Source of the DNA: Spirochaetota bacterium
GTDB lineage: Bacteria; Spirochaetota; Spirochaetia; Treponematales; Treponemataceae
DNA length: 64,000 nucleotides
Assembly: GCA_023393015.1 (NCBI GenBank)
Contig: JAEWMY010000006.1
Coordinates: 22,800-86,799, forward strand
Direction: 5' to 3'
Every line of letters starts with the position of its first letter. Position 1 is the stretch's first letter. Positions 34,695-42,403 of the stretch are shown piece after piece. The notes beneath the pieces were generated by a model. The model searched no databases and was not told the origin of the DNA. It saw only the letters and a list, made by a program, of their open reading frames with translations. The position numbers and the translations under genes are program-made.

Positions 34695-35570
34695 ATGAAC
34701 AAGATAAATCGCGCAAGAATCACGATCCTCGCGGATAACGAGGCGACCCCGCCGTACCGGGCCGAACACGGATTTTCGGCCCTGATCGAGGCATGGGACG
34801 AGGACGGCGCGGATCCCCTCGTCGCGCTTTTCGACACGGGGCGCGGGGCGCTTTTCGACAACGCGGCGGCGGCGGGCGTCGACCTTTCGCGCGTCACCGA
34901 CGCGATCCTGAGCCACGGCCACTACGACCACACCGACGCCCTGCCCGAGTTTCTCGCGCGGTGCCCGAACGCGCGCGTTCACGCCTCGTCCCGCGTCGGC
35001 CGCGAGCATTACAGCCTCAGCACCGGCACCTGCCGCGCCATCGGGCTTTCGGACGCGACGCGAAAGGCCCTCTCTCTTTTGCCCGCGGGACGCTTCGCGA
35101 CCTTTACCGGGGCTACGGCCGTCGCGGACAAGAGGCTCGGACTCGTCGAGGACATCCCGCGCGTCCGTCCGCTCGAGGGCCCGAGCCCGCTCTTGTTCGC
35201 GGACGCCCTCTGTTCCGCGCCCGACGCCGTTCCCGACGAGCTCGCGCTCTGGCTCGAGACGGACAAGGGACTCGTCATTCTGACGGGATGCTGTCACGCG
35301 GGATTCATGAACACCTGCGAACACGTGCTCGATCGCGCGTCGGACGCGCGCATACGCGCCGTTGTCGGCGGCTTCCATCTCGCGGGCGTCGACGAGGAGC
35401 GTCTCGAGGCGACGGCCGCGTATATCGATGAGCGGGGAATCGGGCGCGTCGTCGCCTGTCACTGTACGGGCGAGGCGGAAACGGCGGCTCTCTCCTCACG
35501 TCTCGGCGGGACGTCGACGAAAGACGGGGTAGTGACGAAGGGCTCGGTCGGTCGGGTTATCGAATTCTAG
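34695..35570 (+). CDS. MBL-fold metal hydrolase, COG1237 type
   Basis: This 291-residue protein has the metallo-beta-lactamase motif SHGHYDHTDAL (H-x-H-x-D-H) and later GCCHAGFMNT, GGFHL and HCTG, which supply the remaining metal ligands. The family has been linked to dihydropterin/RFA-P-type chemistry, but the bacterial substrate is unknown. It follows the glycosyltransferases after 12 bases, but its high GC and housekeeping-like sequence suggest it is not part of the glycan pathway. No clear Shine-Dalgarno sequence precedes the ATG. Confidence 0.88.
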   Translation: MNKINRARITILADNEATPPYRAEHGFSALIEAWDEDGADPLVALFDTGRGALFDNAAAAGVDLSRVTDAILSHGHYDHTDALPEFLARCPNARVHASSRVGREHYSLSTGTCRAIGLSDATRKALSLLPAGRFATFTGATAVADKRLGLVEDIPRVRPLEGPSPLLFADALCSAPDAVPDELALWLETDKGLVILTGCCHAGFMNTCEHVLDRASDARIRAVVGGFHLAGVDEERLEATAAYIDERGIGRVVACHCTGEAETAALSSRLGGTSTKDGVVTKGSVGRVIEF

Positions 35571-35588
35571 TCAAAGCCCACGCGCGGC

Positions 35589-36416
35589 TTACTCGAGCGC
35601 GCGCGAGAAGGCCCAGGGAAAGAGCGTCTCGTCCTCGTAGCAGGGACCGGACGTGTGATCCATCCCCGCGTATTCGCTGTATTTGAACATCGGAGAACCC
35701 GATCGCGTAAGCGTGACGGTAGTTCTCGCATGGCCCGCGATCGAGTCCTTTTTGGTGGTTTCCTTCGCGCCCTTGTTGCACGCGTAGGCTTTTGTTTTCG
35801 CGAGCGTGTCGCGGGCGACGTTCACGCGCTCCTCGGTATCATCGAGTCCGAGGTGATACCAGATCGCGGTCTTCGAGGCGATCGCGTTACCGATGTCCGA
35901 CTGGCTTTGCCCCGCGACGCGGATGATGGCGGCGAAGTATTTTCCTTTGTTGTACATTCCGCGCGCGAGGGGGAAACTGCCCGAGCCGCCTCGCGAAAAG
36001 CCCGTGAGGTATACGCGCTTCGGGTCTATGCGGTAGCCCGCGGCGATCGCGCCGTCGATCCAGTCGGCGAGGGCCTCTCCGTCGCCCGTGCCGTCCTTTT
36101 GATATTCCAGCACGAAGGCGGGATAGCGCTTCGCGACCTTTTCGTATTGGCCGACGCCCTCTCCCCAAAATCCCGCGACGACGAGGGGATAGCGCCGCGA
36201 GGCGTTCTCCGTTTTATCGTATCCCCAGGGTCCGGCGAAATCGAGCCCGTCGAAAGCGAATGCCTCCGGCGCCTCCGAGGCCGAGAAGGTCTCGACCGGA
36301 TTGAGCGTTTCATTGTCGTAGTTTTCCTCTCCCGCGCCCGCCGCCCCGCACCCGGCAAGAAGCGCCGCGAACGCGAGCGCGATGAGTCCCGTCATACCGG
36401 CATGATGTCTCTTCAT
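35589..36416 (-). CDS. Alpha/beta-hydrolase lipoprotein, feruloyl-esterase/PHB-depolymerase-like
   Basis: This 275-residue lipoprotein has the lipobox LLAGC (Cys23). The catalytic serine is in GFSRGGSG (Ser141), within an alpha/beta hydrolase layout, and the likely catalytic His is in GMDHTSG near the C-terminus. The fold and length suit the esterase-like dienelactone/PHB depolymerase group seen in secreted polysaccharide esterases. It acts in the periplasm or on the cell surface. GGGGAAGG precedes ATG 36416. The gene is convergent with the MBL hydrolase gene. Confidence 0.85.
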   Translation of the reverse strand: MKRHHAGMTGLIALAFAALLAGCGAAGAGEENYDNETLNPVETFSASEAPEAFAFDGLDFAGPWGYDKTENASRRYPLVVAGFWGEGVGQYEKVAKRYPAFVLEYQKDGTGDGEALADWIDGAIAAGYRIDPKRVYLTGFSRGGSGSFPLARGMYNKGKYFAAIIRVAGQSQSDIGNAIASKTAIWYHLGLDDTEERVNVARDTLAKTKAYACNKGAKETTKKDSIAGHARTTVTLTRSGSPMFKYSEYAGMDHTSGPCYEDETLFPWAFSRALE

Positions 36417-36607
36417 GGCGTACCTTCCCCGTCGCGCGTTTCGCGCTCCAACGAACAGGGTAGCGCATAAACGCGAGATGGCATGAAACTCCATTATTAC
36501 CCATGAGGCAAAATCGAGGCAGCGGGCGCCACGATCGGCGAACGTCCCCGCGCGGAGCCCCGCTCCGTCCCGTCGCCCGCGTATGGAAGCCCTCGCAGGG
36601 GCGCGGT

Positions 36608-37453
36608 CTAGGGTTCCCTTTTCGCTTTTTTCTTCCCGGCGTATTCGGGGAAGTGTTTTTGCAGGCATTCGGGGCAGATGCCGTGGCTGAACTGGGACGA
36701 GGTGCGGCTTTCGATGTAGGACTCGATGTCGTGCCATTCGTTGCCCGCGTCGCGGATTTTCCTGCAGTACGCGCAGGTCGGCAGGAGCCGCTCGAGCTGG
36801 GATATCCGTTTGTCGCCTTCCTCGGCGCGGATGCGGATACGGTCGATTACCATGGCGACGAAGCCGAAGGCGGCCAGAATCTGGAAGCCCGGCAAGAGAC
36901 CGAAGATAAGGTCGCGGAGCGCGTCGATCCTGAGTAAGCCGTAGAGCGGGCTGTAGACGCCCCACGCCACGAGGCTCAAACCCGCGAGCCGCTTTCCGGC
37001 AAGTTCGCGTTTCGGCACGTGTATGAGTATGAGCGCGCCCGACAGGAGGAAGACGAGCCCGCGGAGCGAGCGGATGAAGATGGTCGAGAAGTCGGGGTCA
37101 TGCCTGAAGAGAATCACGGCGGGAACCCATAGCGCGACAAGCGCGACGACGATCAAGCCGTTCCGGCGCCGGTATTCGTACCCGACGAAGCGGTAGACGC
37201 CGAAGAGGAGGGCGATAAAACCGGAAAAGTGGAAGACCTCGGCGATCACGAAATAGAGACGCACGGAAACCGGGACGAGACCCGAGGCCATCATAAAGCC
37301 GGCCGCGTTCAGGAAGAACGCCGCCGACCAGCAGCGGGATCCCCGTTCCGCGCCGTGTACCTTCTTGAGAAAGCGGAATCCGAGCCCGATGCACGCGAAC
37401 ACCGCGGCGTACCCGAGAAAACTGATCTTCAGCGTGCTTGCGTAGAACGGCAT
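36608..37453 (-). CDS. Seven-TM protein with C-terminal CxxC/CPEC zinc-knuckle tail
   Basis: This 281-residue protein has seven predicted membrane helices over residues 1-210, then a cytosolic tail reading LPTCAYCRKIRD, IESYIESRT and FSHGICPECLQKHFPE. This cysteine tail is familiar at the ends of PAS, GGDEF and response-regulator proteins in spirochaetes and deltaproteobacteria, where its partner is unknown. The membrane part resembles a 7TM sensor module, yet no output domain other than the tail is present. It lies 14 bases after the EamA transporter and is probably cotranscribed with it. Confidence 0.75.
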   Translation of the reverse strand: MPFYASTLKISFLGYAAVFACIGLGFRFLKKVHGAERGSRCWSAAFFLNAAGFMMASGLVPVSVRLYFVIAEVFHFSGFIALLFGVYRFVGYEYRRRNGLIVVALVALWVPAVILFRHDPDFSTIFIRSLRGLVFLLSGALILIHVPKRELAGKRLAGLSLVAWGVYSPLYGLLRIDALRDLIFGLLPGFQILAAFGFVAMVIDRIRIRAEEGDKRISQLERLLPTCAYCRKIRDAGNEWHDIESYIESRTSSQFSHGICPECLQKHFPEYAGKKKAKREP

Positions 37454-37467
37454 CGGCTCGCCCCGGC

Positions 37468-38412
37468 TTACTCGGACGCGGGCGGCGGGACCCGCGCGAA
37501 CCGGCCGCTTCGGCGGTCGTCGAATCGGGCGCCGAAGACGTGGATCGCGAGACCCGCGAGGACGCACGCGGCGGCGACCGCCGTGAGGGGCGACACGCGC
37601 TCGCCGAGGACGAGCGCGCCCGAGGTGACGCCGAAGACCGGCACGAGGAGCGAGAACGGCGCGATTCTTTTCGCGCCGTGACGCATGATGAGCTGGTTCC
37701 ACACGCCGTACCCGAAGAGGGTCGAGAGGATCACGAGATACGCGAGCGCGCCGACCGAAACCGCCGTGAGCCCCGCGAGGGCGCCGGGTATCGCGTCGCG
37801 CTCGAAGAGGAGCGAGAGGCCGAATAGCGGCAGGGGGGAGAAGACGCTCGACCAGACCATGAGGGTAAGGCCGTCCGTCTCCGGCATCTTCTGCGCGACG
37901 ACGTTCGCGGCCGCCCAGAAGAAGGCCGACAGCACCACCATCGCGACGGGCCACAGGGAAAGGGCGCCCGAGTCGCCCGAAAGGGCGGCGCGCGCGATCA
38001 GGGCGAGCCCGACTCCCGCGACCGTCATGCCGAGAAGGCTTGTCGCCCTGATCCGTTCGCGGAGCGCGACCGCCGCGACGAGCGCGGTGAAGAAGGCTTG
38101 TGACTGCATTATTATGGAACTCAAGCCCGCGGGGGCGCCGAGCTTGATGGCGGTAAAGAGGAGGCCGAACTCGCCCACGCCGAGGAGGAGGCCGTACGCG
38201 GCGAGCTTCGCCAGGGGGACGTTCGGACGTTTGACGAAGAACACCGCGGGTACCGAACTGAGGACGAAGCGGAGCGAGGCGAGGAGGAGCGGCGGAACGC
38301 CCCGCACGCCGACCTTGATGACGATGAAGTTGAAACCCCAAATCGCCGTGACGAGTACGATCGCCGCGATCGCGCCGAAAGAAAGCGTCGGGCCGTTCGT
38401 TGTTCGATTCAT
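37468..38412 (-). CDS. EamA-family (DMT) transporter
   Basis: This 314-residue protein has ten membrane helices in two EamA repeats; FNFIVIKVGVRGVPPLLLASLRF in the first repeat is typical of RhaT/YdcZ-like drug/metabolite transporters. The substrate is unknown. The start is placed at ATG 38412. An in-frame ATG 18 bases earlier would include the -10 region. A TGGTATCAT extended -10 ends six bases before the chosen ATG and there is no Shine-Dalgarno sequence, so the mRNA is predicted to be leaderless. Confidence 0.9.
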   Translation of the reverse strand: MNRTTNGPTLSFGAIAAIVLVTAIWGFNFIVIKVGVRGVPPLLLASLRFVLSSVPAVFFVKRPNVPLAKLAAYGLLLGVGEFGLLFTAIKLGAPAGLSSIIMQSQAFFTALVAAVALRERIRATSLLGMTVAGVGLALIARAALSGDSGALSLWPVAMVVLSAFFWAAANVVAQKMPETDGLTLMVWSSVFSPLPLFGLSLLFERDAIPGALAGLTAVSVGALAYLVILSTLFGYGVWNQLIMRHGAKRIAPFSLLVPVFGVTSGALVLGERVSPLTAVAAACVLAGLAIHVFGARFDDRRSGRFARVPPPASE

Positions 38413-38418
38413 TCCCGG

Positions 38419-38427
38419 ATGATACCA
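38419..38427 (-). promoter_or_regulatory. Extended -10 abutting the EamA gene
   Basis: Minus-strand TGGTATCAT, with the hexamer at 38424-38419. The ATG begins six bases downstream, where the +1 nucleotide is expected. Confidence 0.55.
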
Positions 38428-38507
38428 CATGTCAAACCCGGCCGGCTACGTGACCGCTCACGGGTGGCCACGGGTCGAGAGCGGTTTTTCCGTTTGAAGG
38501 GAAGGGC

Positions 38508-38559
38508 GCGGGAGGGGAAACTTCGGAAAGTTTCCTCTCCCGCTTGGTTTCTTTTTTTT
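38508..38559 (+). terminator. Hairpin with T tract downstream of hcp
   Basis: Arms CGGGAGGGGAAACTT and AAGTTTCCTCTCCCG (one mismatch) with a four-base loop, followed on the plus strand by TTTC and eight T residues. On the minus strand, where hcp ends, the hairpin follows the stop codon without a U tract. It may end hcp transcription inefficiently and block plus-strand readthrough. Confidence 0.6.
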
Positions 38560-40132
38560 AGGCGCTCAGGATGCTTGCGAGGTCGGCTTCGGGCGTGGTG
38601 ATCGGCGGCACGTTCCATTTTTCGACGAGCACCTTGAGGACGTTCGGCGAGACGAAGGCCGGCAGGGTCGGTCCGAGGCGGATGTTCCTGATGCCGAGCG
38701 AGAGGAGCGTCAGGAGGATACACACGGCCTTCTGCTCGTACCAGGAAAGCACGAGGGAGAGGGGCAACTCGTTAACTCCGCACTTGAAGGCGTCGGCGAG
38801 GGCGAGGGCCACGCGGATCGCGCTGTAGGCGTCGTTGCACTGGCCCATGTCCATGACGCGGGGGAGGCCGCCGATTTCGCCGAGGTCGAGGTCGTTGAAG
38901 CGGTACTTGCCGCACGCGAGCGTGAGGATGACCGTGTCTTTCGGGGTGGCCTTGACGAAGTCGGTGTAGTAATTGCGTCCGGGCTTCGCGCCGTCGCAGC
39001 CGCCGACGAGGAAGAAGTGCTTGATCGCCCCCGCCTTGACCGCGTCGACGACCGTGCCGGCGACGGAAAGCACCGTGCCGTGGCCGAAGCCGGTCGTGAG
39101 CGTCGAGCCGCCGTTGATGCCGGTCATCTTGCGCGTTTCGGCGTAGCCGCCGAGTTCCTTCGCCTTCGCGATGACGGGCGCGAAATCCTTCTTGCCGTTT
39201 ACCGACGGGATGTGGACCATGCCGGGATAGGCGACGACCGAGGTGGTGAAGACGCGGTCGGCGTACGAGGGCTTCACCGGCATGATGCAGTTCGTGGTGA
39301 AGAGGAAGGCCGCGGGGACTGAGTCGAACTCCTTCTGCTGGTTTTGCCAGGCGGTTCCGAAGTTACCCTTCAGTTCGGGGTATTTCTTGAGGCCGGGGTA
39401 GGCGTGGCAGGGGAGCATTTCGCCGTGGGTGTAGACGCTCACCCCGGTGCCGCTGACCTGCTCGAGGAGCTCGCCGAGGTCGTGGAGGTCGTGGCCCGAG
39501 ATCACGATGAAGGGGCCGCTCTCGACGTTCGTGCTGACCTTGGTCGGCACGGGGATCCCGTAGGCGCCGGTGTTCGCCCCGTCGAGCGTCTCCATGCAGG
39601 TAAGGTTGACGGCGCCCGCTTCCATGTTGAGCTCGAGGAGGGCGGGAACGCCGAGATCGGATCCGAGGGCGGCGAGGGCCTTGTAGAAAAAGGCGTTGAC
39701 GGTGTCGTTCGTCTTGCCGAGGGCGGCCGCGTGATGGGCGTACGCCGCGATGCCGCGAAGCCCGAAAAGGAGGAGGCTTTTGAGGCTCCGGACGTCTTCG
39801 TCGCCCGAGGTCCAGATGGCGTTCATGTCGAGTTCGGGATATGCCTTCCCTTCGGCCTTCGAGGCGATATAGTCGCCGATGCGGCTTGAGAGGGCGACGA
39901 TGCGCGGGTCGTCGAAGTTGACGTTGGTGATGCAGGTAAAGAGACCGTCGATGACGAGCTCGTCGCTTTCCGCCGTCGCGCCTTTATCCTGAGCGAGCCG
40001 CGCGAGGGCGACGAGCTTTCCGGTGAGCGCGTCCTGGAGATTCGCGGTCGATTCCTTCTTGCCGCATACGCCGTTTACGGTGCAGCCCTTGCCGCCCGCG
40101 GTCTGTTCGCATTGAAAACAAAACATTGACAT
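38558..40132 (-). CDS. hcp: Hydroxylamine reductase (hybrid-cluster protein)
   Basis: This 524-residue cytoplasmic iron-sulfur protein has the N-terminal cysteine motif MFCFQCEQ..GCTVNGVCGK for a cubane cluster. The hybrid-cluster cysteines lie in GGCDGAKPGR, LTLACGKYR and GQCNDAYSA. It reduces hydroxylamine and, better, NO, protecting anaerobes from nitrosative stress. The ATG at 40132 has GGAGG at seven bases; two closer ATGs upstream would place that site too near. The gene is single and preceded by two symmetric sites described separately. Confidence 0.96.
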   Translation of the reverse strand: MSMFCFQCEQTAGGKGCTVNGVCGKKESTANLQDALTGKLVALARLAQDKGATAESDELVIDGLFTCITNVNFDDPRIVALSSRIGDYIASKAEGKAYPELDMNAIWTSGDEDVRSLKSLLLFGLRGIAAYAHHAAALGKTNDTVNAFFYKALAALGSDLGVPALLELNMEAGAVNLTCMETLDGANTGAYGIPVPTKVSTNVESGPFIVISGHDLHDLGELLEQVSGTGVSVYTHGEMLPCHAYPGLKKYPELKGNFGTAWQNQQKEFDSVPAAFLFTTNCIMPVKPSYADRVFTTSVVAYPGMVHIPSVNGKKDFAPVIAKAKELGGYAETRKMTGINGGSTLTTGFGHGTVLSVAGTVVDAVKAGAIKHFFLVGGCDGAKPGRNYYTDFVKATPKDTVILTLACGKYRFNDLDLGEIGGLPRVMDMGQCNDAYSAIRVALALADAFKCGVNELPLSLVLSWYEQKAVCILLTLLSLGIRNIRLGPTLPAFVSPNVLKVLVEKWNVPPITTPEADLASILSA

Positions 40133-40149
40133 CTTCATGCCTCCTTTCA

Positions 40150-40170
40150 AACTATACGTTAAGTATAGTT
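40150..40170. promoter_or_regulatory. Operator overlapping the hcp -10 element
   Basis: Perfect eight-base arms (AACTATAC and GTATAGTT) with a five-base spacer. The minus-strand TATACT -10 hexamer of hcp (40167-40162) is inside it, the placement expected for a repressor site. Confidence 0.6.
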
Positions 40171-40191
40171 CATCGGGGCCGAAGGCGTATG

Positions 40192-40203
40192 TTGCAAATG
40201 CAA
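40192..40203. promoter_or_regulatory. Candidate activator site upstream of hcp
   Basis: TTGCA-AA-TGCAA, a perfect two-fold symmetric site. Its centre is about 42 bases upstream of the predicted hcp +1 (near 40155), which is the usual class II activator position of CRP/FNR-family proteins. HcpR, a member of that family, controls hcp in several anaerobes, but the half-site spacing is shorter than the FNR or CRP consensus. Confidence 0.4.
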
Positions 40204-40217
40204 TGTTTATAACGGAT

Positions 40218-40889
40218 TTACAGGCTTAAATAAATCGAAAAGAAATGAAAGGCGCTTCCGGCGATCACGAAGAGGTGCCAGATAAAGTGTGTCCACTCCC
40301 TCTTTTTCATGGCGTAAAAGACCATCCCGAGGATATAGAACGCGCCGCCAATGAGCAGGAGGCGCCAGCTCGCGTCGCTTCCGCTGAGGGCACGGAGATT
40401 CGACCTCATCGGTTTACTCGCGAAGATGATGATGAGCGACATCGGCAGGTACGTTATGGCGGAGAGGCGGCGTATTTTCGCGCCGAAAACGGCGTAAAAC
40501 ACGATGCCCGTGACGGCGAGGCCCCATATCACCCCGAAGAGCGACCAGCCGAGGGCGCCGTGGAGGGCGGTGAGGCAATAGGCCGTGTAGGTTCCGGCTA
40601 TTAAAAGATAAATCGAACTATGGTCAAGAACGCCGAATACCCGCTTTGCCCGCTGTTCGGTTAACGCGTGATAGAGCGTGGAAACGGCGTAGAGGATGAT
40701 GAGGGTTGCCCCGAAAACGGCAAATCCTACTATATAAGAGGGCTTGGCGGCCGAAGGCGCTCCGCGGGCCGCCTTGACGACGAGCAGTACGAGGGCGGCA
40801 ACTGACAACAGCGCGCCGATGCCGTGGGTTATCGCGTTCGCGATCTCTTCGCCGAGTGAATAGCGCCGTACGGCGGTTGCGGTAGTCAT
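40218..40889 (-). CDS. Haemolysin III family (PAQR-like) membrane protein
   Basis: This 223-residue protein has seven membrane helices and the family metal-site motifs: EEIANAITHGIGA, S-x3-H in VSTLYHAL, LDHSSIYLLIAGTYT and HFIWHLFVIAGSAFHFFSI. It belongs to the YqfA/HlyIII branch of PAQR proteins; a hydrolase-type activity on membrane lipids has been suggested for the superfamily. Despite the name, toxicity is doubtful. CAGGAGA lies upstream of ATG 40889. Confidence 0.93.
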   Translation of the reverse strand: MTTATAVRRYSLGEEIANAITHGIGALLSVAALVLLVVKAARGAPSAAKPSYIVGFAVFGATLIILYAVSTLYHALTEQRAKRVFGVLDHSSIYLLIAGTYTAYCLTALHGALGWSLFGVIWGLAVTGIVFYAVFGAKIRRLSAITYLPMSLIIIFASKPMRSNLRALSGSDASWRLLLIGGAFYILGMVFYAMKKREWTHFIWHLFVIAGSAFHFFSIYLSL

Positions 40890-41021
40890 CAGGTCTCCTG
40901 GTACGGTCTTTTTTGTTCTTCCGTATACCCCTTAGACCGGCCGGGACGGGTTTGGTTGCGGTTTTTGACCGATATCCCGTCGAATGCGGGAAAGGCGAAA
41001 AAAGGCGAAAAAACGATTTTT

Positions 41022-41050
41022 TTGCGAGACACGATCGCCCGAAATATGAT
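41022..41050 (+). promoter_or_regulatory. Promoter of the RRM gene
   Basis: TTGCGA (41022-41027), 17 bases, TATGAT (41045-41050). Transcription near 41057 would give a leader of about 125 bases, unusually long for this window. Confidence 0.55.
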
Positions 41051-41117
41051 AGAATACGGCGATTGGCGGTTCATCCTGATTCCCTTTACTCGGACACACA
41101 GGCTACGAATTGCTTTC

Positions 41118-41145
41118 GCTTGTCAGCTGACAAGCAAATTTTTTA
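41118..41145 (+). promoter_or_regulatory. Attenuator-like hairpin in the RRM leader
   Basis: An 18-base perfect palindrome (41118-41135, core TGTCAGCTGACA) followed by AAATTTTTT. It resembles an intrinsic terminator inside the leader, 47 bases before the start codon, and so could attenuate or thermally control the downstream gene. Confidence 0.5.
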
Positions 41146-41181
41146 TATCCGGTAAGGAATTATCGGAAGAAGGATGCCACA

Positions 41182-41463
41182 ATGGGCAAGAAAATTTATG
41201 TTGGAAACCTTAGCTATGACACGAGCGACGCCGGGCTGAACGAAGCCTTTCAGCAGTACGGTTCCGTCGTTTCCGTGAAGACCATCGTCGACCGCGACAC
41301 CGGCCGCTCGAAGGGTTTCGCGTTCGTTGAGATGGGCACCGAAGACGAGGCTCGCGCCGCCATCAGCGCCCTCAACGGTACCACCCTCGACGGTCGCCAG
41401 ATCAAGGTGAACGAATCCATCGACAAGCCCCGCGACAATTTCCGCGATAACTATCGCTACTAA
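41182..41463 (+). CDS. RRM-type RNA-binding protein
   Basis: This 93-residue protein is a single RNA recognition motif with RNP2 IYVGNLSYD and RNP1 KGFAFVEM, ending in a short Arg/Asn/Tyr-rich tail. Stand-alone RRM proteins of this kind occur in cyanobacteria and spirochaetes, where many are cold- or stress-induced RNA chaperones. The long leader with a terminator-like hairpin suggests post-initiation control. GAAGGA lies upstream of the ATG, and a strong terminator follows. Confidence 0.95.
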   Translation: MGKKIYVGNLSYDTSDAGLNEAFQQYGSVVSVKTIVDRDTGRSKGFAFVEMGTEDEARAAISALNGTTLDGRQIKVNESIDKPRDNFRDNYRY

Positions 41464-41485
41464 TTCACGCGTCGGTTAGACGAAA

Positions 41486-41522
41486 GCCGCCCGGAACGAA
41501 CGTTCCGGGCGGCTTTTTTTTT
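41486..41522 (+). terminator. Strong rho-independent terminator of the RRM gene
   Basis: A 13-base perfect GC-rich stem (GCCGCCCGGAACG and its complement) with a two-base loop, followed by nine T residues. Confidence 0.97.
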
Positions 41523-41599
41523 GTCTTGGATTGTCCGGGGCGAGGGTTGCCGGGGCGGTTGCTACCGGGGCGACGGCTGCCGCCGCGGCGGGAGAGGCT

Positions 41600-41941
41600 T
41601 CAGGCGACCTGAATGGCCTGCGGGCGGCGGATGAGCCGTCGGTTGACCAGCTCCTCGATGAGGCGGGCGAGAACCGGCTTGTTGCGCCGGAAGAGGCTTT
41701 CGCCGTCGGAGATCGCGCATCGCGCCGAAACGAGCAGGCGGTCGGAGGCGTCGATCGCCCAGTACCAACCGGCTTCCATCTCCGCGGGATAGCTCGAATG
41801 AAGGTCCTGTATCCAGAATCCGCCGTCGCGTAAGACGGCGAACCGACCGTAGCCCTTGAAGCCGTACCGCTCGAGGTCGCGCACGGAACTGATGTCCGGG
41901 AGACATTCAAGGCGTATGACAAGCGGGGTTGTATCTTTCAT
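41600..41941 (-). CDS. Small hypothetical protein
   Basis: This 113-residue soluble protein has no signal peptide, one cysteine and a basic C-terminal third (FRRNKPVLARLIEELVNRRLIRRP). The N-terminal half contains LHSSYPAEMEAGWYWAIDASDRLLVSARC, without a recognised family. Two other frames overlap it; this one is chosen because a TATACT -10 ends six bases before its ATG, a configuration shared with several other genes here. No Shine-Dalgarno sequence is present. Confidence 0.6.
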   Translation of the reverse strand: MKDTTPLVIRLECLPDISSVRDLERYGFKGYGRFAVLRDGGFWIQDLHSSYPAEMEAGWYWAIDASDRLLVSARCAISDGESLFRRNKPVLARLIEELVNRRLIRRPQAIQVA

Positions 41942-42035
41942 GCCGCAAGTATAGCGCGCGTACGCGCGCGCGCACGAATCTGCGATCTATCCAAAATGAC
42001 GAAACGCGCCACTTCGGACGGACCGGTTGAAGGGA

Positions 42036-42275
42036 TTACATCTTGCGGACGAGGCGGACGAGCGAAACGACGAACACGAAGCAGCCGACGATGACGCAGA
42101 GCAGCTGCAGATAGAGCCCGGTAAGGAAGAACGCGCAGAGGATCTGGGTGAGTCCCATGAAGAGCAGGGAGAAGTTGCGGTACCGGTCGCTCAGCCGGTA
42201 AAAACTGAAGATGACGTTCAGCACGACCAGCAGCGAGGATATCGAGATGAGTGCGGAAATCAGGCTCGGGTTCAT
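42036..42275 (-). CDS. Small three-TM membrane protein
   Basis: This 79-residue protein is almost wholly hydrophobic, with three helices (about residues 5-23, 32-48 and 53-74) and a basic end (LVRLVRKM). It has no known family. The ATG at 42275 has AGGAGG seven bases upstream and a TGGTATACT extended -10 at 42313-42305, so it is likely expressed. Confidence 0.7.
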   Translation of the reverse strand: MNPSLISALISISSLLVVLNVIFSFYRLSDRYRNFSLLFMGLTQILCAFFLTGLYLQLLCVIVGCFVFVVSLVRLVRKM

Positions 42276-42304
42276 GAATTGCCTCCTGTAGTTTGACTCG
42301 TTCC

Positions 42305-42313
42305 AGTATACCA
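42305..42313 (-). promoter_or_regulatory. Extended -10 promoter of the three-TM protein
   Basis: Minus-strand TGGTATACT, identical to the element before the WYL regulator gene; transcription would begin near 42298. Confidence 0.55.
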
Positions 42314-42403
42314 TCGACTCGGGATTACTCAAGGGGAATCTCGCGCCGCGGCGCGGCGCGAAGCGTTACGCAACGAGCAAACCTCCGCGCGCCGCCCGGG
42401 TCC

